This document shows, in pieces, positions 42,795 through 51,300 of a stretch of DNA of 64,000 nt. Under the pieces are notes generated by a model. The model ran no database searches, had not been told where the DNA came from, and saw only the letters and a list, made by a program, of their open reading frames with translations. Positions within the stretch are counted from its first letter, which is position 1, and every line of letters starts with the position of its first letter. Position numbers and translations under genes: made by a program. This stretch comes from Rhodobacteraceae bacterium HLUCCA08 (GTDB taxonomy: Bacteria; Pseudomonadota; Alphaproteobacteria; Rhodobacterales; Rhodobacteraceae), in NCBI GenBank assembly GCA_001314655.1, contig LJSF01000001.1, positions 1-64,000 on the forward strand, written 5' to 3'.

Positions 42795-43486
42795 GCGCCT
42801 ATCCGTCGCCCAATTGCGGGCCGCGCCGGGACGATGCGCGGCCCGATATCGTCGTGATCCACTACACCGCGACGCCGGGCGTCGAACCCGCGCGGACCTG
42901 GCTGTGTTCGCCCGAAGCCGAGGTGTCGGCGCATTACCTGGTCGCCCCCGACGGTGCCGTCGAACAGCTGGTCGCCGAAGCGGACCGGGCCTGGCATGCC
43001 GGCGCCGGGGCCTGGGGCGATGTCACCGACGTCAATTCCCGCTCGATCGGGATCGAACTGGTGAATGCCGGCTCCGATCCGTTTCCCGATGCCCAGATGA
43101 CGGCGCTGGAGGCGCTGCTGGACGGGATCGTGGCGCGCTGGGGCGTGCCGCCCGAGCGGGTGATCGGCCATTCCGACATGGCGCCGGGGCGCAAGATCGA
43201 CCCCGGCCCGCTGTTCGACTGGGGCCGGCTGGCGCGCCGGGGCCTGGCCATAGCGGTGCGGGTGCCTTGGTGGCGCCGGCTGCTGCGCCGGGTCGATGCG
43301 GCGCGGTTCCGGGCCGACCTGGCGCGGGCCGGCTATACCGCCGAGGCCGCGCCCGAGGTGCTGCTGCAGGCGTTCCGGCTGCGGCACCGGCCCGGCGCGA
43401 CCGGCCCCCTGGGCCGGGCCGATTGCGCGCTGGCGGCCGAACTGGCGCGGCGCTTTCCGGTTGACCGGGGCCGACCCGCTGCCTAG
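42791..43486 (+). CDS. N-acetylmuramoyl-L-alanine amidase (AmpD/Amidase_2 family)
   Basis: A 231-residue zinc amidase that cleaves the lactyl amide bond of muropeptides. The zinc-site motifs are IVVIHYTATPG (His24) and IGHSDMAPGRKIDPGPLF (His and Asp). The C-terminal segment (FRADLARAGYTAEAAPEVLL and RHRPGATG) resembles a degenerate peptidoglycan-binding region. The start is TTG at 42791, overlapping the upstream TGA; no ATG gives the conserved N-terminus. The 3' end carries the rnpB promoter. Confidence 0.9.
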   Translation: MSAYPSPNCGPRRDDARPDIVVIHYTATPGVEPARTWLCSPEAEVSAHYLVAPDGAVEQLVAEADRAWHAGAGAWGDVTDVNSRSIGIELVNAGSDPFPDAQMTALEALLDGIVARWGVPPERVIGHSDMAPGRKIDPGPLFDWGRLARRGLAIAVRVPWWRRLLRRVDAARFRADLARAGYTAEAAPEVLLQAFRLRHRPGATGPLGRADCALAAELARRFPVDRGRPAA

Positions 43487-43488
43487 GT
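43461..43488 (+). promoter_or_regulatory. rnpB promoter overlapping the end of the amidase gene
   Basis: TTGACC (43461-43466), a 16-nt spacer and CTAGGT (43483-43488), which includes the amidase stop codon TAG. The predicted start point (43495-43497) coincides with the 5' end of the RNase P RNA P1 helix. Confidence 0.65.
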
Positions 43489-43496
43489 GAGGCCTT

Positions 43497-43952
43497 GCGC
43501 GGAGGGCTGGATGGCCGCTTTGTCGCGCTTTGCCGAGCGTTCGTCAGCGTCGCTTCGCAAAGACCGGCAGAGAGGAAAGTCCGGACTCCATCAAGGCACG
43601 GTGCCGGGTAACCCCCGGGCACCTTCGGCAGAGCGATCCGCCGGGGGTGACGGACAGCGCCACAGAGAACAGACCGCCCGTGCAGGCACGGGTAAGGGTG
43701 AAACGGTGGGGTAAGAGCCCACCGCGGGGGCGGCAACGTCCCCGGCGCGGCAAGCCCCACCGGGAGCAATGCCGAATAGGGAACGTGCGCCGGTCTGATC
43801 CTTTCGGGGATATCGCGGCAGGGGCGCCTTGGCCCCGAGCGGTCCGGGTTGGCAGCTAGAGGGCGCCGGTAACGGTGCCCCCAGAGGAATGGTCATCGAT
43901 CCCCGGGTTACGGCCCGGGGGGGACAGAATCCGGCTTACAGGCCCTTCGCGC
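43497..43952 (+). ncRNA. rnpB: RNase P RNA (class A)
   Basis: The catalytic RNA that matures tRNA 5' ends. The universal segments are present: GAGGAAAGTCCGGACTCC (about 43572-43589) and, at the 3' end, GACAGAATCCGGCTTACAGG (about 43923-43942). P1 is formed by GCGCGGAGGGC (43497-43507) with GCCCTTCGCGC (43942-43952), one mismatch, which defines the ends. Helical tracts such as AGGCACGGTGCCGGG and GGCACGGGTAAGGGTGAAAC fit the P12/P13-P14 and CR regions. Short open frames across this stretch are not genes. Length about 456 nt. Confidence 0.95.
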
Positions 43953-43957
43953 ATCTT

Positions 43958-45226
43958 TCAGTTTCCGTCCTGGCCGGCGCCACCCGCCGCGGCGCGGGGC
44001 GCGGCGGCGCGGGTCAGGTCGCGCAATTCGCGCGCATGTGCGTCGGGGTCGCTTTCCCCGGGCCGCGGTCCGCGGTCCAGAGCGCGGGCCAGGTCGAAAT
44101 AGCCCTTGCCGGGCAGGCCGCCACCGGTGCGACTGACCGCGCGGGCGGCGATGAAGGGACGATCCGCGGCGGCGTCTTCGCGCATGGTCGTTTCCAGCGC
44201 CCGGGTGATCCGCGCGACCGACCCCGGCGCCCACAGCCCCAGCGCCCGGGCCAGGGCGCCGTAGGTGATCGGCCCCTCGCCGGCGTCGCGCCCGTCCAGG
44301 CAGGCGCGCACGCGGGCCGACAGGGCCTGTTCCCCGCCCGCCGCCGCCCGGGTCGGGCGCGGCGGCGGGATTTCCCGGGCGGTGCCGTCGGCGTCGATCT
44401 CGGCCGCCCAGGCGCGGGTCGGGCTGCGCATGATCACCCGTGTCTTGCCCGCGTCGGCGCCGGTGCCGGTTTCGGTCACGCCGACCACGTCGCCCCGGCG
44501 CAGGCCGGCCCGCAGGGTTTCGGGCGTGATCCCCAGGCGGGGGGCCAGGTAGTCGGGGTCGATGATGATCTGCCCGTCCTGTCTGGCGATGACGCCGTCG
44601 GGGATCGGACGGTTCAGAACCGGCGAGGGGCCTTCGCCGTTTGCATAGAACGGTGCATCGCCGGCCGCGTGGTCGGTCACATCGACGATCGCGTCGATCT
44701 GCGGCAGGGCCGCGCGCAGCATCCGTTCCACCCCCTGGCGCAGGGTCAGCGCGGAGGCGGCGCACCCCTGGCAGCCGCCGGACATGCGCAGATAGACCGT
44801 GCTGCCCTCGACCCGTTCCGCCGCGATATGCCCGCCATGGGCGGCGACCGAGGGGTTGACCTGCTGGTCCAGCAGGGCCTCGACGGCGGCCAGCAACCGG
44901 CTGTCCGGGTCGACGGGCCCGTCGGTCGCGCCAAGCGGCGCGTCGGTGGTGTCGAGCACCGCGCGGATCGCCGCGGCGATGGCCGGCTTGAGCACGGCCC
45001 AATCCGCCCCGGCCTGTCGTTGCAGCCAGATCGTGGCGCCGCTCACCTCGATCCGGGCGACGCCGGCCACGGCGTGCAGCGCGCGCGCCAGCGGCGCCTC
45101 GGCCCCGGCCTCGAGGCGGATCGTCGCCCCGTCCGCCAGCGGCGCATCCAGGACGAAGCCGACCACATCGGGATCCCCGGCCGAGGCCTGCAGCCGGATG
45201 CGGCGCCGGGTGCCGGTGTCAGACAT
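43958..45226 (-). CDS. Multidomain Nfu-type Fe-S carrier fused to DUF6522-like and unknown C-terminal domain
   Basis: A 422-residue protein in four parts: an Nfu_N-like scaffold (about 9-95, ending DWAVLKPAIAAAIRAVL), a NifU C-terminal Fe-S domain (about 108-188, NPSVAAHGGHIAAERVEG and GGCQGCAAS with Cys152/Cys155), a DUF6522-like segment (about 208-285, GVIARQDGQIIIDPDYLAPR) and an unrecognised helical domain (about 302-385, ITYGALARALGLWAPGSVAR). Nfu proteins normally end after the second part (about 190 residues). It overlaps the Mrp gene by 8 nt. Nfu proteins deliver Fe-S clusters; the extra domains may fix a client. Confidence 0.82.
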   Translation of the reverse strand: MSDTGTRRRIRLQASAGDPDVVGFVLDAPLADGATIRLEAGAEAPLARALHAVAGVARIEVSGATIWLQRQAGADWAVLKPAIAAAIRAVLDTTDAPLGATDGPVDPDSRLLAAVEALLDQQVNPSVAAHGGHIAAERVEGSTVYLRMSGGCQGCAASALTLRQGVERMLRAALPQIDAIVDVTDHAAGDAPFYANGEGPSPVLNRPIPDGVIARQDGQIIIDPDYLAPRLGITPETLRAGLRRGDVVGVTETGTGADAGKTRVIMRSPTRAWAAEIDADGTAREIPPPRPTRAAAGGEQALSARVRACLDGRDAGEGPITYGALARALGLWAPGSVARITRALETTMREDAAADRPFIAARAVSRTGGGLPGKGYFDLARALDRGPRPGESDPDAHARELRDLTRAAAPRAAAGGAGQDGN

Positions 45227-46385
45227 CCTCGAGGTCCGTCCCGGTCATGGCGCGCAACGCCGCGTAGGTGTAGATGCCCGAGGCATGGCCATCGCCAAAG
45301 GCCAGCCCCAGCGCGTAATTGCCGACGCTCCAGACCCGGGTCAGGCTGATATCCAGCGCCACGTCCGCAGGCAGCAACAGGCGCTTGCCGCTCATCTCGT
45401 CGCGGCATTGGGCGCATTGGCAGGCCAGGCGCAGGTCGCGATCGGGCAGGCGCTGGGCGGTGCCGTCGGCCCAGTGCAGGGTCAGTGCGCCATGGTCATG
45501 ATCGAGCCCGACAAGACGGTCGGCCGGGCCACCGGGGGCGGCCGTCACCGGCGCCGGCTTGCCCTGGCCATCGGCAAGGGTCCAGGCAAAGGGCGTGGCG
45601 ACTCCGGTGGCGCCCTGCCCGGGGCCGGCCAGCGTGGTGGCGATCGCGCGATAGGCCGCGGCCGCCGGGCTGTCGGGCGCGACCCGGACGATCGGGCGTC
45701 CGTCATCGCCGCAATCGACGACACCGGGGTCGAGCGGCACGCTGCCCAGATAGGGCACGCCCAGCTGTTCGGCGATGGTCCGGCCGCCGCCCTGGTGGAA
45801 GATATGCGTGACCGTCCCGCAGGACGGGCAGGTGAAGCCGCTCATGTTCTCGATCACGCCCAGGATCGGCACCTTGACCTGCTCCATCATCCGCAGGCCG
45901 CGCCGGGCGATCCTGAGGCTGACATCCTGCGGCGTGCTGACGACGACGGCACCGGACAGCGGAAAGGCCTGGGCCAGGGTCAGCTGGATGTCGCCGGTGC
46001 CCGGCGGCAGGTCCAGCAGCAGGACATCCAGCGGCCCCCATTCGACCTGGCGCACGAACATCTGCAGGTATTTCGTCACCATCGGCCCGCGCAGGATCGC
46101 CGGGGCGTCGTCATCCGACAGCATGGCCATGGACATGACCTTGACGCCGTGGGCTTCGGCCGGGATGACCTTGTTGTCGGGCGACATCGCCGGGCGGGTC
46201 CCGGCGATGCCAAGCATCCCGGGGATCGACGGGCCATAGATATCGGCATCGACGATTCCGACCCGCAGACCCGCATCGGCCAGCGCCACGGCGATATTGG
46301 CGGTGACCGTGGACTTGCCCACGCCCCCCTTGCCGCTGCTGATGGCGATCATCCGTGGCCCTGCGCTGGCGTCGGCTTGCGTCAT
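45219..46385 (-). CDS. Mrp/ApbC Fe-S carrier ATPase fused to DUF971
   Basis: A 388-residue P-loop protein. The deviant Walker A GKGGVGKST is at 18-26, DADIYGPSIP (47-56) and the CPSC cluster-binding pair is Cys186/Cys189. After residue 280 comes a DUF971 (GBBH-like N-terminal) domain with a metal site CxCxxC (Cys322, Cys324, Cys327) and His367 in GDGHASGIYTY. Mrp proteins bind and transfer 4Fe-4S clusters. DUF971 is often separate from or fused to Mrp; here both occur with an Nfu protein in one operon. ATGA overlap with the MarR gene. Confidence 0.92.
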   Translation of the reverse strand: MTQADASAGPRMIAISSGKGGVGKSTVTANIAVALADAGLRVGIVDADIYGPSIPGMLGIAGTRPAMSPDNKVIPAEAHGVKVMSMAMLSDDDAPAILRGPMVTKYLQMFVRQVEWGPLDVLLLDLPPGTGDIQLTLAQAFPLSGAVVVSTPQDVSLRIARRGLRMMEQVKVPILGVIENMSGFTCPSCGTVTHIFHQGGGRTIAEQLGVPYLGSVPLDPGVVDCGDDGRPIVRVAPDSPAAAAYRAIATTLAGPGQGATGVATPFAWTLADGQGKPAPVTAAPGGPADRLVGLDHDHGALTLHWADGTAQRLPDRDLRLACQCAQCRDEMSGKRLLLPADVALDISLTRVWSVGNYALGLAFGDGHASGIYTYAALRAMTGTDLEDV

Positions 46386-46978
46386 GTCGGTTTGTCCTGT
46401 GTCGTGGTTTCCGGGTCGATTTTCGGCGCGAAACTCGCGCAGAGCCGGGCGATGTCCGCCGCCGCCAGGTCCGCTTCCATGCAGGCGCAATGGGCGGTGT
46501 CGCCGGACAGCGCGAAATGGCTGCAATCGCGGCAGCTGCCGAAGGCCGGACAGTCGCGCCGGGTGGTCAGCCCCGCGGCCAGGCGGGACAGGATCGCCAG
46601 GACATGGTCCTGGTCGGCGGCGTCGATATCCCGGATCACCTCGACCAGATCGCCCAGCGGGTCCTGCGCCAGCATGGCGCGGCCCCGGCCGGTCAGGTCG
46701 AACACGACGCTGCGCCGGTCCCGGTCGGAGCGGTTGCGCGTCACCAGCCCGAGGCCTTCCAGCGACTTGACGATCTGCGACGCGGTGCCCCGGGTCGTGG
46801 CCTGGAAACTGGCGAAACCCGACGGCGTCCGGGTGTTGGCATTGGCCCGGGCGAAGAATCGCAAGCAAGTCCATTGCGCGGCGGTGAGCGCGGATCCCGA
46901 TCCCGCGCTGCGGGCCAGGCGGCCGATATGGATCAGCAATTCGGCGATCCGGTCCGATGTCTGGTGGTCGGCTTGCAT
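46382..46978 (-). CDS. MarR-type regulator with C-terminal cysteine cluster
   Basis: A 198-residue winged-helix protein. The wHTH spans about 15-105 (LTAAQWTCLRFFARANANTR, ATTRGTASQIVKSLEGLGLV, SDRDRRSVVFDLTGRGR with the wing). After residue 140 a short Cys-rich tail follows: Cys143, Cys149, Cys152, Cys164, Cys166 (DCPAFGSCRDCSHF and TAHCACMEAD), plus Cys180. Such spacing could hold an Fe-S cluster or zinc. The ATG at 46978 gives MQADHQTSDRIAELL. It leads an operon with two Fe-S carrier genes, and a 29-bp palindrome sits just upstream, so autoregulation in response to Fe-S or redox status is likely but inferred. Confidence 0.85.
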   Translation of the reverse strand: MQADHQTSDRIAELLIHIGRLARSAGSGSALTAAQWTCLRFFARANANTRTPSGFASFQATTRGTASQIVKSLEGLGLVTRNRSDRDRRSVVFDLTGRGRAMLAQDPLGDLVEVIRDIDAADQDHVLAILSRLAAGLTTRRDCPAFGSCRDCSHFALSGDTAHCACMEADLAAADIARLCASFAPKIDPETTTQDKPT

Positions 46979-46989
46979 GGCAGGTTGAT

Positions 46990-47018
46990 AGCGAATCGAA
47001 ATCAGATTGGCAATCGCT
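46990..47018. promoter_or_regulatory. 29-bp imperfect palindrome, candidate MarR operator
   Basis: Half-sites AGCGAATCGAAATC (46990-47003) and GATTGGCAATCGCT (47005-47018) around a central A match at 10 of 14 paired positions; the outer AGCGA/TCGCT and inner AATC/GATT are perfect. It ends 12 bases before the MarR start codon and lies between that gene and the divergent aldo/keto reductase. Confidence 0.6.
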
Positions 47019-47126
47019 CGCGATGGCAGTCCGAAACGGGAGCGCGCCGGCCCGGCGCATGTCGTGCCGCAATGACATTGACATGCCGTCGGTTGCGGTT
47101 TGATTTGCGCCCAAAGGAGGACCCCC

Positions 47127-48158
47127 ATGACCTATGTTCCCGCCGATGATCGCTATGACCGGATGACCTATCGCCGCTGCGGAGGCTCGGGGCTGAAGCT
47201 GCCCGCGGTGTCCCTTGGCCTGTGGCACAATTTCGGCCATGATTTTCCGCACCAGACCAAGGCCGCGATCTGCCGGACCGCCTTCGACCTGGGCATCACC
47301 CATTTCGACCTCGCGAACAATTACGGCCCCCCCTATGGCAGCGCCGAAGAGGCGTTCGGCGACATCATGCGCCATGATTTCAAGGGATTGCGGGACGAGC
47401 TGATCATCAGTTCCAAGGCCGGTTACGACATGTGGCCCGGGCCCTACGGCGAATGGGGCAGCCGCAAATACCTGATCGCCTCCTGCGACCAGAGCCTCAA
47501 GCGGATGGGGCTGGACTATGTCGACATCTTCTATTCGCACCGCTTCGATCCGGACACGCCGCTGGAAGAGACCATGGGCGCGCTCGATCACATCGTCCGT
47601 TCGGGCCGGGCGCTTTACGTGGGGATTTCGTCCTACAACAGCGCCCGCACCCGCGAGGCGGCGGCGATCCTGAAGGACCTGGGCACGCCCTGCCTGATCC
47701 ACCAGCCCAGCTACAACATGCTGAACCGCTGGGTGGAACGCGACGGCCTGCCGGAGACGCTGGAGGAACTGGGCGTCGGCTCGATCGCCTTCACGCCGCT
47801 GGCGCAGGGGCTGTTGACCCGCAAATACCTGGGCGGTGTGCCGGACGACAGCCGGGCGGTGCAGGGCAAGTCGCTGGACGCCGGGGTGATCGACGATCGG
47901 ATGATCGAACAGCTGCGCGCGCTGAACGCGATCGCCGAACGGCGCGGCCAGAGCCTGGCGCAGATGGCGATCGCCTGGGTTTTGCGGGGCGGGCGCATCA
48001 CCAGCGCGCTGATCGGCGCCTCGCGGCCCGAACAGGTGATGGACTGCGCCGGCGCGGTGGGCAACCTGGAGTTCGCGCCCGAAGAACTGGCCGAAATCGA
48101 CGCGGTGGCGGGCGACATGGGCATCAACCTGTGGGACCGGTCGTCGGAAGGGGTGTGA
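47127..48158 (+). CDS. Aldo/keto reductase, YghZ/GpR-like
   Basis: A 343-residue NADPH-dependent reductase. It begins YDRMTYRRCGGSGLKLPAVS with the longer N-terminal region of the L-glyceraldehyde-3-phosphate reductase group. Active-site segments: HFDLANNYGPPYGSAEEAFG (Asp, Tyr), ISSKAGYDMWPGPYGEWGSR (Lys) and DIFYSHRFDPDTPLEET (His). YghZ-type enzymes detoxify L-glyceraldehyde-3-phosphate and other aldehydes. AAAGGAGG lies 7 bp upstream of the ATG. It is divergent from the MarR/Mrp/Nfu operon and could share the operator at 46990-47018. Confidence 0.93.
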   Translation: MTYVPADDRYDRMTYRRCGGSGLKLPAVSLGLWHNFGHDFPHQTKAAICRTAFDLGITHFDLANNYGPPYGSAEEAFGDIMRHDFKGLRDELIISSKAGYDMWPGPYGEWGSRKYLIASCDQSLKRMGLDYVDIFYSHRFDPDTPLEETMGALDHIVRSGRALYVGISSYNSARTREAAAILKDLGTPCLIHQPSYNMLNRWVERDGLPETLEELGVGSIAFTPLAQGLLTRKYLGGVPDDSRAVQGKSLDAGVIDDRMIEQLRALNAIAERRGQSLAQMAIAWVLRGGRITSALIGASRPEQVMDCAGAVGNLEFAPEELAEIDAVAGDMGINLWDRSSEGV

Positions 48159-48160
48159 GC

Positions 48161-48198
48161 TGCCAAATTGTGCGCGTCCGCGCGCGTTCATTCCGCCA
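48161..48198. repeat. Dispersed intergenic element, copy 2
   Basis: Near-copy of 8465-8502: TGCCAAATTGTGCGCG onward, ending GCGCGCGTTCATTCCGCC. It starts two bases after the stop of the aldo/keto reductase, as copy 1 follows the aldehyde dehydrogenase stop. Confidence 0.6.
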
Positions 48199-48265
48199 GG
48201 GGCGGGTGATCGCCTTGCCCCGGGCGGTTTCGCGGCTTGGCGGTTCGGGGGGCCGCAACAAGGCG

Positions 48266-48290
48266 CTTGAGGGGGTTTGGCCCCCTCAAG
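48266..48290. terminator. Perfect 10-bp hairpin between convergent genes
   Basis: CTTGAGGGGG (48266-48275) and CCCCCTCAAG (48281-48290) with the loop TTTGG; the stem can extend outward through AGGCG/CGCCT with one bulged base. No T-tract follows on either strand. It may work as a bidirectional 3'-end barrier for the aldo/keto reductase and ppsA. Confidence 0.5.
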
Positions 48291-48393
48291 ACGCCTGGTC
48301 CGGGCGTGAGTGCGTCTCGCGCCGCGTCAAGGATGCCTGCGGCGCCGCCTTCGGCGGTCTGGCGATCCTTGACCCGGCCCGGCCTGCGGGCGC

Positions 48394-50766
48394 TCAGCCC
48401 TGTTCGGCGCGGGCCACGTTGGCCTTGACCGCGCGGAACGCATCCGGCGTGACCGAAATGCTGTCGATCCCGTAGCCCACCAGCAATTCGGCGAAATCGG
48501 GATCGTTCGACGGCGCCTGGCCGCAGAACCCGACCTTGGCGCCCACCGCATGGGCGCGGGTGATGACCTGTTCGATCATCCATTGCACCGCCGGGTCGCG
48601 TTCGCGGAACACATGGGCCAGGTTTTCATTGTCGCGGTCCACGCCCAGGGTCAACTGGGTCAGGTCGTTGGACCCGATCGAGAACCCGTCGAATCGCTTG
48701 GCGAATTCCTCGGCCAGGATGACGTTGCTGGGGACCTCGCACATCACGTAGACCTGCAGCCCGTCGTCGCCGCGCTTGAGCCCGTATTCGGCCATGACGT
48801 CGAGCACCCGGTCGGCCTCTTCGGGGCTGCGGCAGAAGGGGATCATCATGACGATGTTGTCGAAGCCCTTGTCCCGGCGGGCCTGAAGGATCGCCTGGCA
48901 TTCGAGGGCGAAGCCGTCACGGTAGCCCTCCGAGTAATAGCGCGAGGCGCCGCGCCAGCCGATCATCGGGTTTTCCTCGTCCGGCTCGAACCCCGCGCCG
49001 CCCAGTAGCGCCGCGTATTCGTTGGTCTTGAAATCCGACATCCGCACGATGACCGGGTTCGGGTAATGCACCGCGGCGATGCGCGACAGGCCGGTGGCGA
49101 GCGTGTCGACGAAGTAGGACGGCTTGTCGGGAAAGGCGCGGGTCAGCGCGTCGATCTCGTCGCGCACGGCCTGATCCGTGACCTGGTCGAACCGGGTCAG
49201 CGCCAGCGGATGGACCTTGATCGCGTTGTTGACCACGAATTCCATCCGCGCGAGGCCGACGCCATCGGCCGGCAGCCGCCACCAGCGCGAGGCGGCGGTG
49301 GGGTTGGCCATGTTGAACATCACCTTGGTCTTCGTGTCGGGCATGTCCGAGAGGGCGATTTCCTCGATCTCGATCGTGGCCTCGCCCTCGTAGACATAGC
49401 CCTCTTCGCCCTCGCAGCAGCTGACGGTGATGTGCTGTTCGTCATGCAGCACATGGGTGGCATTGCCGGTGCCGACGATGGCGGGCAGGCCCAGTTCGCG
49501 GCTGACGATGGCGGCATGAGAGGTGCGCCCGCCATGATCGGTGACGATCGCGCTGGCACGTTTCATGATCGGCACCCAGTCGGGATCGGTGGTCGAGGTC
49601 ACCAGGATCGCGCCGTCGATGAAGGCCTCGATATCGGCCGCGCTTTCGATCAGGCAGACCGGGCCCACGGCCGCCGCGCCGCCCACCGACAGGCCGGTGG
49701 TCAGCGTCGCGCCCTTGTTGGTGATCGCATAGGATTTCAGCGCGCCCTGTTCGGCGCGGCTCTGCACCGTTTCGGGGCGCGCCTGGACGATGTAGAGCTC
49801 CCCGGTCCGGCCGTCGCGGGCCCATTCCATGTCCATCGGGCAGCCGTAATGATCCTCGATCGTCACGGCCATGCGGGCCAGGTCGCAGATTTCCTGTTCC
49901 GACAGGACGAATTGCGCCCGTTCGGCCTTTGACGTCTTGACGTTCTTCACCGCGCTGCCGTCGCGGGCATAGATCATCTTGATCTCTTTCGCGCCGAGGG
50001 AGCGTTCGACGATCGGCATCAGGGCCGGATTCGACAGGAACGGCTTGTAGACCATGTATTCATCCGGCGTCACCGCGCCCTGGACCACGTTTTCGCCCAG
50101 GCCCCAGGCGGCGTTGATCAGCACCACCTTGTCGAAGCCGCTTTCGGTGTCGAGCGAGAACATCACCCCCGAGCCGCCGAGATCCGAACGCACCATCTGC
50201 TGCACCCCGACCGACAGCGCCACGGCCATGTGATCGAAGCCCTGCACGGTGCGATAGGTGATCGCCCGGTCGGTGAACAGCGAGGCATAGCAACGCTTGC
50301 AGGCGGCCAGCAGCGCCGTTTCGCCCTCGACGTTCAGAAAGGTTTCCTGCTGGCCGGCGAAAGAGGCATCGGGCAGGTCCTCGGCCGTGGCCGAAGACCG
50401 CACGGCGACCGAGGGCGTGGCCTCGCCGGTCCGGGTCGCCAGTTCGGCATAGGCGGCGCGGATATCGGCCAGGATGTCGTCGGGCCAATGGCCTTCGTTG
50501 ACCATCGCGCGGATCCGGCTGCCGGCCTGGGCCAGCGTGATCCGGTGGTCCTCGAGCGCGGCCAGTTCGGCGGCGATCCTGTCGGCCAGGTCGTTATGGG
50601 CGATGAAGGCGCGGTAGGCATCGGCGGTGGTGGCGAAACCGCCGGGCACGGCAATGCCCTTTTCGGCGAGCGTGGAGACCATCTCGCCCAGGGACGAATT
50701 CTTGCCGCCGACGCTGGCCACGTCGCCGCGTTTCAGATGTTCGAACCAGATCACGTTGTCGGGCAT
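48394..50766 (-). CDS. ppsA: Phosphoenolpyruvate synthase
   Basis: A 790-residue enzyme converting pyruvate, ATP and water to PEP, AMP and phosphate for gluconeogenesis. The N-terminal ATP-grasp domain (SVGGKNSSLGEMVSTL, ATTADAYRAFI), the phosphohistidine domain (TDHGGRTSHAAIVSRELGLP) and the C-terminal PEP-binding barrel (MCEVPSNVILAEEFAKRFDG, SIGSNDLTQLTLGVDRD, VGFCGQAPSNDP) are all present. A strong AGGAGGAGG ribosome site precedes the ATG. Monocistronic by layout. Confidence 0.96.
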   Translation of the reverse strand: MPDNVIWFEHLKRGDVASVGGKNSSLGEMVSTLAEKGIAVPGGFATTADAYRAFIAHNDLADRIAAELAALEDHRITLAQAGSRIRAMVNEGHWPDDILADIRAAYAELATRTGEATPSVAVRSSATAEDLPDASFAGQQETFLNVEGETALLAACKRCYASLFTDRAITYRTVQGFDHMAVALSVGVQQMVRSDLGGSGVMFSLDTESGFDKVVLINAAWGLGENVVQGAVTPDEYMVYKPFLSNPALMPIVERSLGAKEIKMIYARDGSAVKNVKTSKAERAQFVLSEQEICDLARMAVTIEDHYGCPMDMEWARDGRTGELYIVQARPETVQSRAEQGALKSYAITNKGATLTTGLSVGGAAAVGPVCLIESAADIEAFIDGAILVTSTTDPDWVPIMKRASAIVTDHGGRTSHAAIVSRELGLPAIVGTGNATHVLHDEQHITVSCCEGEEGYVYEGEATIEIEEIALSDMPDTKTKVMFNMANPTAASRWWRLPADGVGLARMEFVVNNAIKVHPLALTRFDQVTDQAVRDEIDALTRAFPDKPSYFVDTLATGLSRIAAVHYPNPVIVRMSDFKTNEYAALLGGAGFEPDEENPMIGWRGASRYYSEGYRDGFALECQAILQARRDKGFDNIVMMIPFCRSPEEADRVLDVMAEYGLKRGDDGLQVYVMCEVPSNVILAEEFAKRFDGFSIGSNDLTQLTLGVDRDNENLAHVFRERDPAVQWMIEQVITRAHAVGAKVGFCGQAPSNDPDFAELLVGYGIDSISVTPDAFRAVKANVARAEQG

Positions 50767-50916
50767 GGTGTCCTCCTCCTCGGGGATGTCTGCTTGGGCC
50801 GGTGATTTGGTCCGGTGATGCGCCCGAACCCGGTGCGGTGTCGTTGACCCATGTCATGGAGCGCGCCGGCCGATCGGGCCTAGGCTGCGGTGTGCTTCCA
50901 ACAAGGAGGAGACGTC

Positions 50917-51300
50917 ATGGACCATGCAGCCCTCACCGGCCTTGCCGCCCGGATCGAGACCGACCGGGCCTATGATGCCGGGCTGACCCAGGTCGCCTTC
51001 GAGGCGGTCGGCGCGCATCTGCCGCGGCTGGACCAGGCAATGATTCGCAACGGTGCGCTGGGCGGAACCGATGCGGTTCTGATGGTGATCGATCACGGTC
51101 TGCCGGGCTGGTCGGTGGCCATCAACGGCACGGCAAGCGAGGCGGACGGACACTGGGTCTGCACCCTGCGCCGATCGGCCGACGATGCGGACGAGGCTTT
51201 GATCGGCAGCGGCCACGGGCCGCTTTTGTCCAACGTGCTGATCGCGGCGCTGCTGCGGGCGCTGGTGCGCCGGGCCGAAGCGGTCGCCGATAGCGGTTGA
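50917..51300 (+). CDS. Conserved hypothetical protein
   Basis: A 127-residue soluble protein beginning MDHAALTGLAARIETDRAYD, with alternating helix/strand character (LMVIDHGLPGWSVAINGTAS, WVCTLRRSADDADEAL). I recognise no domain. AAGGAGGAGA upstream of ATG 50917 gives a strong start. It is divergent from ppsA and directly precedes the rpmG promoter, which overlaps its stop codon. Composition matches neighbouring genes, so it is probably real. Confidence 0.7.
   Translation: MDHAALTGLAARIETDRAYDAGLTQVAFEAVGAHLPRLDQAMIRNGALGGTDAVLMVIDHGLPGWSVAINGTASEADGHWVCTLRRSADDADEALIGSGHGPLLSNVLIAALLRALVRRAEAVADSG

Noticed and set aside
43487-43896. Short open frames on both strands between the amidase and Nfu genes
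   Set aside because: This stretch is the RNase P RNA gene with its conserved core sequences.
45219-48191. Very long minus-strand open frame continuing upstream of the Mrp start
   Set aside because: Only the part from 46385 down is Mrp; the rest is antisense to the aldo/keto reductase and out of phase with the MarR gene.
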